A stretch of DNA of 64,000 nt. It comes from Planctomycetota bacterium. Lineage in GTDB: Bacteria > Planctomycetota > OFTM77. The position numbers and the translations under genes were made by a program. Below are positions 1-7,909 of this stretch, piece after piece. Position 1 is the stretch's first letter; every line of letters starts with the position of its first letter. The stretch spans positions 62,001-126,000 of the forward strand of contig JAJDCO010000031.1 in the NCBI GenBank assembly GCA_029260795.1, read 5' to 3'. The notes under the pieces were generated by a model. It ran no database searches. It saw only the letters and a list, made by a program, of their open reading frames with translations, and was not told the DNA's origin.

Positions 1-194
1 GCGCTCGATCAGCTTCACCTCGCAGCCGAGCTCGAGGAGGAAGCGCTCGATTGTTCTCTTACGGCAGGGTGGTCTCGACAGTCCAGCCTTTCATGGGTGC
101 GGCAGCTGAGCCACAGGGGCAACGTTCGACGTTCAAATGATAGTTAGCGGCGGGTCGATGACGTACCGAGCTGTCTCTCCATGTGAGACCAGAC

Positions 195-596
195 ATGAGC
201 AATGTTCCGTTGATCCAGAATCTGTACGCGGCCTTCGGTCGTGGCGACATCGCGTCCGTGCTCGGTGCGCTCGACGCGAACGTCGAGTGGCGCGAGGCCG
301 AGGGCAATCCTTACCAGCCGGCCGGTGAAGCGCTTGTCGGGCCGGAGTCCGTGCTGCAGAACCTGTTCGTCAAGTTGGGAGAGGATTGGAGGCCCTTCGT
401 CGTGCACCCGCGGGACTTCCACGACGCGGGAGACACGGTCGTCATGGAGGGCCGCTACACGGGGACCCACAAGGTCACCGGCAAGGATCTCGATGCGCAG
501 GTCTGTCACGTCTGGAGGCTCCGAGACGGCAAGATCACGAGCTTCCAGCAGTACGTCGACACGGCGCAGCTGCAGGAGGTGATGAGGCCGTCGTAG
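195..596 (+). CDS. NTF2-like / SnoaL-type protein
   Basis: A 133-residue protein with the size and pattern of SnoaL-like NTF2-fold proteins. It opens with a helix (VPLIQNLYAAFGRGD), has a V-EW strand near residue 40, and ends in the repeated beta pattern GRYTGTH, VCHVWRLRDGKI and FQQYVDT, typical of ketosteroid-isomerase-related folds. The family binds small hydrophobic ligands or acts as minor isomerases; the substrate cannot be told here. An in-frame GTG lies four codons upstream at 183, but the ATG at 195 is preferred because the conserved fold starts right after it. It stands alone upstream of the toxin-antitoxin pair. Confidence 0.75.
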   Translation: MSNVPLIQNLYAAFGRGDIASVLGALDANVEWREAEGNPYQPAGEALVGPESVLQNLFVKLGEDWRPFVVHPRDFHDAGDTVVMEGRYTGTHKVTGKDLDAQVCHVWRLRDGKITSFQQYVDTAQLQEVMRPS

Positions 597-676
597 CCGG
601 CGATGCCGTGTTGAGGATGTCGGAATCCCGAGGTTGGATCCTCGTCCCGTCGTTCCGAGCGGCCGGGATTCATGTC

Positions 677-703
677 TTGACGCATAACGTTACGCGTTAT
701 AGA
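677..703 (+). promoter_or_regulatory. Promoter and palindromic operator of the higBA pair
   Basis: A TTGACG box at 677-682 is followed after 15 bases by TATAGA at 698-703, a usable but short-spaced promoter ending 8 bases before the toxin start. Lying over the spacer and -10 region is an inverted repeat, ATAACG (684-689) and CGTTAT (695-700) around TTACG; a second perfect palindrome, TAACGTTA, lies at 685-692. HigA antitoxins repress their own operon by binding palindromes over the promoter, so this is the expected operator. The AT-rich patch stands out in a GC-rich region. Confidence 0.55.
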
Positions 704-711
704 CTCCTCGC

Positions 712-993
712 ATGATCCGGTCGTTTCGTTCCAAAGAGGCCGAGAAGATCTTCCAACGGACGCGATCGAGAAGACTACCGGAAGACATCCAGCAGATCGC
801 CCTACGCAAACTCCGGATGATCCATTGCGCTCGCATCCTTCGGGACCTTCGCGTCCCTCCCGCCAATCGACTCGAGCGACTTGAAGGGGAGCGCGCCGGC
901 CAGCACAGTATTCGCGTCAATGACCAGTGGCGCATTTGCTTTCGCTGGCGAGATGGCGATGCCTTCGACGTCGAGATCGTCGATTACCATTGA
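712..993 (+). CDS. higB: HigB-type toxin (RelE/ParE superfamily)
   Basis: A 93-residue basic protein of HigB size. It starts MIRSFRSKEAEKIF, as in HigB-1 proteins, contains the RLERLEGERAGQHSIRVN stretch, and ends with the RelE-fold core WRICFRWRDGDA and VEIVDYH. HigB toxins are ribosome-dependent mRNA interferases that cut translated mRNA when the antitoxin is lost. The ATG is 8 bases after a -10-like element. The toxin precedes its antitoxin, which is the usual higBA order and the reverse of most type II pairs. Confidence 0.9.
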   Translation: MIRSFRSKEAEKIFQRTRSRRLPEDIQQIALRKLRMIHCARILRDLRVPPANRLERLEGERAGQHSIRVNDQWRICFRWRDGDAFDVEIVDYH

Positions 994-1001
994 GGTTGGA
1001 C

Positions 1002-1304
1002 ATGGTGAAGAAGCTCAATCCCGTGCACCCCGGTGAAGTGCTCCAGCTCGAGTTTCTCGAGCCGATGAGGCTCAGCCAGAATCGCCTAGCACGTGACATC
1101 GGCGTGGCGCCCCGACGCATCAATGAGATCGTCCTCGGGAAGCGGCGTATCACGGCGGACACGGCCCTCCGGCTGGCCCAGTATTTCGGGATGTCCGCGG
1201 AGTTCTGGCTGGGCCTGCAGATGGACTACGACCTCGATGTCGAGAAGGACCGTCTGGGGGAGCGACTCCAGAACGAAGTCACTCGCCATGTGAGTGGCCG
1301 CTAG
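1002..1304 (+). CDS. higA: HigA-type antitoxin, XRE-family HTH
   Basis: A 100-residue antitoxin. Its N-terminus has the HigA signature HPGEVLQLEFLEPM, followed by a helix-turn-helix (LSQNRLARDIGVAPRRINEI), the family motif GKRRITADTALRLA and AEFWLGLQMDYDL. It neutralises HigB and binds the operator upstream of higB. The reading frame is open further upstream, but the ATG at 1002, 8 bases after the toxin stop and preceded by GAGG, gives the family start. Toxin and antitoxin are therefore co-transcribed. Confidence 0.92.
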   Translation: MVKKLNPVHPGEVLQLEFLEPMRLSQNRLARDIGVAPRRINEIVLGKRRITADTALRLAQYFGMSAEFWLGLQMDYDLDVEKDRLGERLQNEVTRHVSGR

Positions 1305-1450
1305 TTGCTAGTTGGCAGCACTCTTCGGACACTGCGTCATTTGTTGCGAGTCTCCCACACCTCTCTGCAGAGCACGCGGAAGTAGTTGCCGCAAGGCGTG
1401 AAGCCGGCTCGGTCACCACTGACCCAGCGACCGCTCACCGCTGACCGACG

Positions 1451-4171
1451 TCAGACCGCTTCCACCCTTACTGGGCAGACCTTCAGCTCGGCGGTTTGCG
1501 TGACCGGGTCGTAGCCGGCGCCGGTGAGGATGTTCACCGGGACGTCGGCGAAGCTGAAGCTGCAGAAGACGGTGCCGCGCGGGGAGCGCATCGTCGACTT
1601 CACGCGGATGTTGACCGAGCCCTTGGTGCCCGAGAGCTTGGCCCAGCCGCCATCCTGGAGGCCCCACGCTTCGACGTCGGCGGGGTTCACCTCGAGGGAC
1701 TCCTCGGAGAGCAGGTAGTCGATGCCCGAGGAGCGACCGGTCTGCGTACGCGTGTGATAGGCCTGGAGCCTGCGACCGGTCGTGAGCCAGACGGGGAACT
1801 TCTCTGAGATCGTCTCGGCAGGGTCACGGTACTCGACGAGCTTGAACAGGCCTCGTCCGCGCGGGAACTCCTTCTCATGCAGCATCGGCGTCCCGGGGTG
1901 CCCCGGCTCGGGGATCGGCCAGTGGTACTCACCGTGCTCGATGAGGTCCCAGTCGATGCCGGCGTAGATCGGTGACAGGCTGCAGAGCTCGTTGAAGACC
2001 TCCTTGGCGGACGTGAACTCGAAGCCGGGGGCGCCCATGCGTTTTCCGAGCTGGCTCAAGATCCACCAGTCGGGCTTGGCGTCGCCGGGCGGCGGGACCG
2101 CGGCGCGCAGGCGCTGCACGCGGCGCTCGGTGTTGACACACACGCCGTCCGTCTCGGCGAACGCGGTCGCGGGCAGCACCACATCGGCGAGCTCGGCGGT
2201 CTCGGTCATGAAGATGTCGAGCACGACGATGTGATCGAGCGCCTTCATCGCGTGCTCGCAGTGTTTGCGATCCGGATCCGAGACGAGCGTGTTCTCGCCG
2301 CAGATCAGCATGGCGCGAATCTGCTCGCCGCAGCGATCGAGCGCCGTCACCTTGGTGATGCCCTTCTCGGGCGACATCGGGCGACCGTACGCCTTCTCGA
2401 ACTTCGCCTGCGCCTTCGGATCGTCGACGGGCTGGAAGCCGGGGTAGTTGTTCGGGAGCGCGCCCGAGTCGCCAGCGCCTTGAATGTTGTTCTGCCCGCG
2501 CATCGGATTGATGCCAGTGCCTTCGCGCCCGATGTTGCCCGTCATCAGCGCCAGGTTGCTCAGGCTCTGGACGTTGTCGACGCCGCAGATGTGCTCGGTG
2601 ATTCCGAGCGTGTAGTAGATCGCTCCGCGCTCGGCTTGGGCGTACCAGATCGCCGCCTGCTCGATGTCCTTCGCCGGCACGCCGCAGATGCTCTCCGCCC
2701 ACTCGGGCGTGAACTGCTTCACGTGCTCGAGGAACGCCTCCGACTCCTCGGTGCGCTGCTCAATGAAGTCACGGTTCACGAGGCACTCACGGCCGATGAC
2801 GTGCGCCATGCCCAGCAGCAACGCGACGTCGGAGCCGACCCGCAACGGCAGGTAAACGTCCGCCATCTCGGCGAGCTCGATTCGGCGCGGATCAGCGACG
2901 ATTAGCTTGGCGCCTTTGGCGATGGCCTTCTTCAGCCGGGTGGCCGCGACCGGGTGGCACTCGGTCATGTTGGTGCCGATGCAGAAGATGACATCGGGCT
3001 TTTCCATGTCAACCAATGGGTTGGACATGGCCCCTCGGCCGATTGTTGCCGCCAGACCGGCGACGGTGGGGGCGTGTCAGGCGCGGGAGCAGTTGTCGAC
3101 CTGGCTGGTGCCGAAGGTCGCCCGGATGAACTTCTGTGTCAGGTACGCGGCCTCATTGGGCGCGCGACCCGAGGCGATCGCATAGATACTGTCTTCGCCG
3201 TGATTCGCGGCGGCGTCTTTGAATCCTTGGGCGGCGCGGTCGAGCGCTTCGTCCCAGCTGGCGGGCCGCAGCACACCGTCGTCGCCGCGGACGAGCGGCG
3301 TGCTCAGCCGCTCGGAATGCTGGACGAAGTCGTAGGCGAACTGTCCCTTGATACACAAGGCGCCCAAGTTGGCCGGACCGTCCATGGCCGGCAGCACGCC
3401 GACCAGCTTGTCGCCCTTGCTCATCAGGTCGACCGAGCAGCCGACTCCGCAGTAAGGACAGATCGTGCGCGTCTTCTTCACCTCGCCCGGCACATCCTTC
3501 GATCGCAGCGCTTTGTGATCGGCGAGGGCGCCGGTCGGGCAGGTCTGGATGCACTGGCCGCAGAAGGTGCAGGCCGAGTCTTTCAAGAAGCCACCGAACT
3601 CGGTCGTGATCTGCGTCTCGAAGCCGCGATTGGCCACGCTGATCGCGTAGTCGCCTTCCTGCTCGGCGCAGACTCGCACGCAGCGGTAGCACGAGATGCA
3701 CAGGTCGTAGTCGCGCTTGATGAACGGGTTCGGATCGTCGGGACGGCTCTTGCCCGACTGCTTCCCTTGGAACCGACCGGTGCGGGCCTCGTAGCGATCG
3801 ACCAGCGTCTTCATCTCTTGCGAGGCGTACCCCGACAGGGGATCGACGTCGATCTCGCGGTTCTCGGACGCCACCATCTCGAGCAGCGTGCGCCGATGCG
3901 CCTCCAGCCCGTCGGTGTGCGTCTTCACCACCATGCCGGCCGTCGCCTTCGTCGTGCACGACGCGACCGGGTTGCGGATGCCCTCGACCTCGACCACGCA
4001 CAGCCGACACGCACCGAACGCCTCGAGCCGCTCGTCGTAGCACAGCGTCGGCACGTCGCGATCGACGTGGCGCTGCGCCACTTCATAGAGCGTCTCGCCC
4101 GGCGAGAACGTGACCTCGGTCCCGTTCATCGTGAGTGTCAGGGTCTGGGTGCTGTTTTCGATCGTGGCCAT
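1451..4171 (-). CDS. fdhA: Selenocysteine-containing NAD-linked formate dehydrogenase, catalytic subunit
   Basis: Molybdopterin formate dehydrogenase alpha subunit of 906 residues if the in-frame TGA at 3077-3079 is read as Sec365. Domains in order: a 2Fe-2S ferredoxin domain (C44, C55, C58, C72), two 4Fe-4S clusters (CISCYRCVRVC and CTFCGQCIQTC), a third cluster opening the molybdopterin domain (ICPYCGVGC, then ALCIKG), then the active-site segment VDNCSRA-U-HAPTVAGL, and a C-terminal cofactor-binding domain ending VCPVRVEAV. In E. coli FdhF the same site reads Sec-His-Gly-Pro; the frame resumes without loss after the TGA. The start (MATIENST) puts the ferredoxin strand at the N-terminus and lies 23 bases after the fdhB stop. 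The enzyme oxidises formate to CO2, passing electrons through its clusters to FdhB and NAD. A standard caller would split it into two ORFs. Confidence 0.93.
3048..3064 (-). promoter_or_regulatory. SECIS element of fdhA
   Basis: On the minus strand, 12 bases after the UGA, a 6-bp stem (GTCGCC at 3064-3059 with GGCGGC at 3053-3048, one U-G pair) closes the loop GGTCT (3058-3054). In the E. coli fdhF SECIS the apical loop also carries GGUCU, and in both the loop begins 18 bases after the UGA. The hairpin is the expected binding site of the elongation factor SelB, which directs Sec-tRNA to the UGA. Confidence 0.85.
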
Positions 4172-4194
4172 CAGGTGCGCTGGGAGGCTCTCGT

Positions 4195-5868
4195 CTATTG
4201 GGCCGCGGCGACGTGCCGGGCGACTTGCTCTGGGAAGTATCGCACAAGACTCTCGGTGATCAAGGGCGCCGCGATCCCGAGACCGCATGCCGAAAGAGAT
4301 TTCATCGTGCGCCCCAGATCGGCCACCTCGGTGCGCCAGGCCTCGAGCTCGCGCGGCCCGGCGTCGCCCCTGAGGCGTTCAGTCAAGCGCTGGGTGCCGA
4401 TGCGGCACGGGAAGCATTTGCCACACGACTCGTGCGCGAAGAACTGCATCGCGACCTGAGCGGCCTCCACCATGTCGCGGCGGTCGTCATAGACGATGAT
4501 GCCTCCCGCGCCCAGGAACGAGCTCTTGCTGCGGATGCTCGGCTCATCGAGCGTCACGCCCAGGCCGTCCTTGGCGAGGAAGCCGCCCGAGAGTCCCGCC
4601 ATCGTGACCGCTTGGATCGTGCGCCCTTCCGGCGCGCCTCCCGCCCAGTCCTCGAGCAGCGTCTGCAGCGGCAAGCCGATCGGTACCTCGTAGTTGCCGG
4701 GTCGTCGGATGTCTCCCGACAGGCTGATCAGCTTGGTGCCGGCGTGCTCGCCCATTCCGAGGCCCTGGTACCAATCGGCGCCCTTCCGGGCGATGGCGGC
4801 TGCCGACGCCAGCGTCTCGACGTTGTTGACCACGGTCGGGAGATCCTCGTAGCCGTGGGTGACCGGGAAGGGCGGGCGGTTGCGCGGAAACGGATGCTTG
4901 CCCTCGAGGCTGTTCAGCAGCGACGTCTCCTCGCCGCAGATGTACGCCCCGGCGCCGCGTCGCACAGAGAGGTGGAAGGTGAAGTCCTTCCCTCCGATCT
5001 TCTCACCCAGGAAGCCGGCGCTCTTGGCCTCCTCGGTCGCCTTCTCGAGGATCTTCTCGGTCTCGGGATACTCGTATCGCAGATAGAGAAAACCGCGCGT
5101 GGCACCGGTTCCATAAGCGGCAAGGATCATACCCTCGATCACGGCGTGGGGATCGTGGTCCATCAGCACCCGATCCTTGAAGCAGCCCGGCTCGCCTTCG
5201 TCCGCGTTGCAGACGATGGTCTTCGGTGTGCCGGGCGCATCAGCGACGGCCTTCCACTTTCGGCCGGTTGGGAAGCCGGCGCCGCCGCGTCCCGCCAGGC
5301 CCGAGTCGGTGATGAGCTGCACGAGCTCCTCGGGCTTGCTCTTCAGCGCCCTCTCGAGCCCCTCGTAGCCACCGGTCTTGCGGTAGCCGTCGAGGGTGGA
5401 GCGGCCGGGCTCGCGGATCGATGCGAAGACGCACTCCTCGGTGCCGCCCGGGTTCTTGGGCGGCAGGGGAGACGGCTTGACGTTCAGCGAGTCGTGCGTC
5501 AGGCCGACGAAGACCTTGTCACCCTCGAGCACCGGAATCGGCTCGTCGCAGCGCCCGGCGCAGGGCATGGCTGTCGCGCCGTCTTTGCGAAGCGCCTCGA
5601 TCAGATCATGGGCACCGCGCAAGCTGCACACCGGTCCGTCACAGACTCGGGGCGCCGCTTGCCCGGGCGGGAAGCGCGAGAAGTGGTGATAGAAGGTCAC
5701 CGTGCCATAGAGATCGGCGAGCGACAGTCGCAGCCCCTGGGCCACGTCGCGGAGCGTTTCGTCGGAGAGATACCCGTCGCGGTCGTGGAAGGCGTGCAGC
5801 AACGGCAGCAGCGGCGCCTCCTCGTCCTTCCAACGCGCGATCAGCTCCTGATTCGAGGGAGTGTTCAT
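4195..5868 (-). CDS. fdhB: Formate dehydrogenase NADH-binding subunit, NuoE-NuoF fusion
   Basis: A 557-residue diaphorase subunit. Residues 1 to about 130 are NuoE-like, a thioredoxin-fold 2Fe-2S domain with the exact cysteine spacing CDGPVC (C76, C81) and CAGRC (C103, C107). Residues about 150-557 are NuoF-like, with the FMN/NADH glycine-rich loop GRGGAGFPTG (193-202), VCNADEGEPG, and the 4Fe-4S motif ESCGKCFPCRIG near the C-terminus. It takes electrons from FdhA and reduces NAD. The reading frame stays open far upstream, but MNTPSNQEL at 5868 starts the conserved NuoE helix, and the frame beyond it is antisense to another gene. It is the first gene of a two-gene operon. Confidence 0.93.
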   Translation of the reverse strand: MNTPSNQELIARWKDEEAPLLPLLHAFHDRDGYLSDETLRDVAQGLRLSLADLYGTVTFYHHFSRFPPGQAAPRVCDGPVCSLRGAHDLIEALRKDGATAMPCAGRCDEPIPVLEGDKVFVGLTHDSLNVKPSPLPPKNPGGTEECVFASIREPGRSTLDGYRKTGGYEGLERALKSKPEELVQLITDSGLAGRGGAGFPTGRKWKAVADAPGTPKTIVCNADEGEPGCFKDRVLMDHDPHAVIEGMILAAYGTGATRGFLYLRYEYPETEKILEKATEEAKSAGFLGEKIGGKDFTFHLSVRRGAGAYICGEETSLLNSLEGKHPFPRNRPPFPVTHGYEDLPTVVNNVETLASAAAIARKGADWYQGLGMGEHAGTKLISLSGDIRRPGNYEVPIGLPLQTLLEDWAGGAPEGRTIQAVTMAGLSGGFLAKDGLGVTLDEPSIRSKSSFLGAGGIIVYDDRRDMVEAAQVAMQFFAHESCGKCFPCRIGTQRLTERLRGDAGPRELEAWRTEVADLGRTMKSLSACGLGIAAPLITESLVRYFPEQVARHVAAAQ

Positions 5869-6003
5869 GGCGCCGAGACTAGCCCAAGAGCCCGCTCGTT
5901 CGCAATGCGGGAAAGGGAAGGAGTGGACGGTCTGAGCCCCGATCACTAGAAGAACGGAAGCGGAGATCCGACGATCTCCTGGGAGCTCGGATTGGATGCG
6001 CCC

Positions 6004-7008
6004 ATGCTTCGCATCGCCATCGGCCGGTGGAAGGTCCCTTTTCTCTTCATCGCGGTGGCCACGGCCGTCTACGCCGCAGCGTTTGCAATCGCGGCGCAGC
6101 TGCCGGGGCTGAAGGAGGCGCGAGTCGTCGCGACGGCTTTGACGGTCGACCTGGTGGTCGTGGTCCCGGCGGCCTTCTACGTCCTCGTCGTGCGCCGACG
6201 CGGGGTTCCGCTCGTGACGCTCGTTCCGGTCTTCATCTTGAGCGTGGTGGCCGCCTCCAGCATCGTGCCGGTCGAGCATCATCAGCTCCTGGGCGCTCTC
6301 GAGCTCAGCCTGATCCCGATGGAGCTCGGCCTCCTCGGGTGGATTGGCTGGCGAGCGAAGCGGGCGTTGCGGGGTATGAGCTCGGAGGCGGAGCCCCTCG
6401 AGCGGTTTCGTCGGGCGGCTTTCGAGCTGGTGCGGAATGACCGAGCGGCGCGGGTCGTGGCTTCGGAAGTGGCGGCGTTCTACTACGCGCTCGGGTCCTG
6501 GCGGGCCAAGCCGCACGTGCCGCCGATCAAGTCGGCCCACACGCATCATCGCCTGAGTGGTCACGGCGCCATCGTGTCGGGCTTCCTGATCCTCCTGCTC
6601 CTCGAAGGCATTACCGCGCACGTCTTGCTCGTGAGCTGGAGCCCGCTCGCCGCGTGGATCGCGACCATCAGCAGCCTCTACGGGGCGCTCTGGCTGATCG
6701 CCGACTGGCGAGCGATGATCCTGCGGCCGATCTTGATCGACGAGGAATCGCTCACGATTCGAGCCGGTCTTCGCACGACCGTCGTCGTGCCGCGCGAGAG
6801 CATCCTCGCGATCGAGCGCCGGGATCCGGAGCTCGGCAAGGAGAGCCTCAACTTGACGCTCATGGGTACCCCCACGCACTGGATCCGGCTGTCGGAGCCC
6901 CTGTGGGCGCAGGGGCTCTATGGCTTCCGTCGGCGCGTGCGGGCGATCGGCGTTCAGCCGGATGAGCCAGAGGCGTTCGAGAGCGCGTTGGGCCTCGAGC
7001 GGGACTGA
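6004..7008 (+). CDS. Multi-pass membrane protein of unknown function
   Basis: A 334-residue protein. Hydrophobic segments fall near residues 8-30 (VPFLFIAVATAVYAAAFAI), 42-62, 70-90 and 95-115. A soluble loop with HTHHRLSGHG follows, then two more segments (VSGFLILLLLEGITAHVLLV, then ISSLYGALWLIADW), and a C-terminal cytosolic domain of about 100 residues resembling a PH-like membrane-associated domain (LIDEESLTIRAGL, VVPRESILAIERR). I do not recognise a named family. The ATG at 6004 is preferred over an in-frame TTG four codons upstream. It is divergent from fdhB with 135 bases between, so the two may share a regulatory region. Confidence 0.7.
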   Translation: MLRIAIGRWKVPFLFIAVATAVYAAAFAIAAQLPGLKEARVVATALTVDLVVVVPAAFYVLVVRRRGVPLVTLVPVFILSVVAASSIVPVEHHQLLGALELSLIPMELGLLGWIGWRAKRALRGMSSEAEPLERFRRAAFELVRNDRAARVVASEVAAFYYALGSWRAKPHVPPIKSAHTHHRLSGHGAIVSGFLILLLLEGITAHVLLVSWSPLAAWIATISSLYGALWLIADWRAMILRPILIDEESLTIRAGLRTTVVVPRESILAIERRDPELGKESLNLTLMGTPTHWIRLSEPLWAQGLYGFRRRVRAIGVQPDEPEAFESALGLERD

Positions 7009-7290
7009 GCGGCTGAGCAAGCGGCCACTGGCAGGACGGGCGTCTTTTGCGGGATTCGGCCCGCTTACTCACGCACGCCTCCAAGCACCGACCGGCAGCT
7101 GCAAGGTGAGCGCCTCCAAGCACTGAACGGCCGATCGCCGTGCGCGGCTCCGATCGTTCGCTTGCCCGTGGTATCGTCTAGGGCGGTTGGCCGTGATCGG
7201 AGGAGGCATGCCCAACAAGTCAGGGCGCGGACCAAGCCGCCCGCTTCCGTTGGTTTCCGACCGTTCTCTGGTTCAGCGAGGTCCCCTCTT

Positions 7291-7764
7291 ATGCGTCTTG
7301 TTAACAGTGTGATGCTCGTTGCGCTCGTGGCTCAATTTGGTTGCGCCACACCGGCGTCAACCGATTGCGGGGTTTGCAGCGATGCCGGCCTCGTTCCCCA
7401 GTCGGTACCGGAGTTCGAGGAGAATCCTGATGGCGACGGGATCTGGCCGAGCCCCGTCAGCGCCCCGATCCCGACGGATCTTCAGCGGCTGGATGACCCC
7501 CTTCCAGAGGAGCTCGCCCTAAGCGAAGACGCCGTCTATGCTCGCGCGGAATGGATCTACGTCGTCCGAGTGCGCAACAGAGGATCGCGGAGCGCGGTCC
7601 TTGTCGGACGACTGTACCACCACGAAAAAGCGCTCATTGGCCCCGTAGGTCAGGTGCTCGAGACACCCTGGGGACGATTTCAGCGGCTCCCGTTCTTCGG
7701 CTATTCGCAGGGTTGGTTGCCTGCCGCTCAATACGCGCGTTCGACCAACGGCGTCGATCCCTGA
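7291..7764 (+). CDS. Small exported protein, possible lipoprotein
   Basis: A 157-residue unknown. The N-terminus MRLVNSVMLVALVAQFGC looks like a lipoprotein signal, with Cys18 as candidate lipidated residue; the lipobox (QFGC) is atypical. The mature part is acidic and proline-rich, has two further cysteines (DCGVC) just after the signal, and ends in a strand-rich region (EWIYVVRVRNRG, AVLVGRLYHHEKALIG). The ATG at 7291 was chosen over a longer frame from 7162 because it begins the signal sequence. No family recognised. It lies upstream of a palindromic repeat and a sulfatase. Confidence 0.55.
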   Translation: MRLVNSVMLVALVAQFGCATPASTDCGVCSDAGLVPQSVPEFEENPDGDGIWPSPVSAPIPTDLQRLDDPLPEELALSEDAVYARAEWIYVVRVRNRGSRSAVLVGRLYHHEKALIGPVGQVLETPWGRFQRLPFFGYSQGWLPAAQYARSTNGVDP

Positions 7765-7782
7765 GGCCCGCCCATAACAAGT

Positions 7783-7844
7783 GGAACGATGGCACCCGGC
7801 AGGAACGGACCATGTGGAACGATGCTGCCGGGTGCCATCGTTCC
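7783..7844. repeat. REP-like 20-bp perfect inverted repeat
   Basis: Arms at 7783-7802 (GGAACGATGGCACCCGGCAG) and 7825-7844 are perfect reverse complements around a 22-base spacer. The motif GTGGAACGAT occurs both at the left arm (7781-7790) and in the spacer (7814-7823), giving a nested direct and inverted arrangement as in REP/REPIN elements. It lies 18 bases past a stop codon, so it may also act as a terminator, but the size and nested design fit a mobile palindromic element better. No second copy was found in this window. Confidence 0.75.
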
Positions 7845-7909
7845 GAAGTGAGACAATCGTGCCGGGACGAGAATGCTCACGTCTGACCTCATCTGAGGAT
7901 GGAGTCCCC

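Noticed and set aside
1..60. Minus-strand open frame reading KRTIERFLLELGCEVKLIER at the left edge.
   Set aside because: It is protein-like but only 20 residues are visible, and no start codon or family can be assigned.
2954..5949. Long plus-strand open frames across the fdh operon.
   Set aside because: They are antisense shadows caused by high GC at third codon positions; the minus strand carries complete enzyme motifs.
5869..7020. N-terminal extension of fdhB by nearly 400 residues.
   Set aside because: The extension is Arg- and His-rich, without family sequence, and lies antisense to the membrane protein gene; the NuoE domain begins at 5868.
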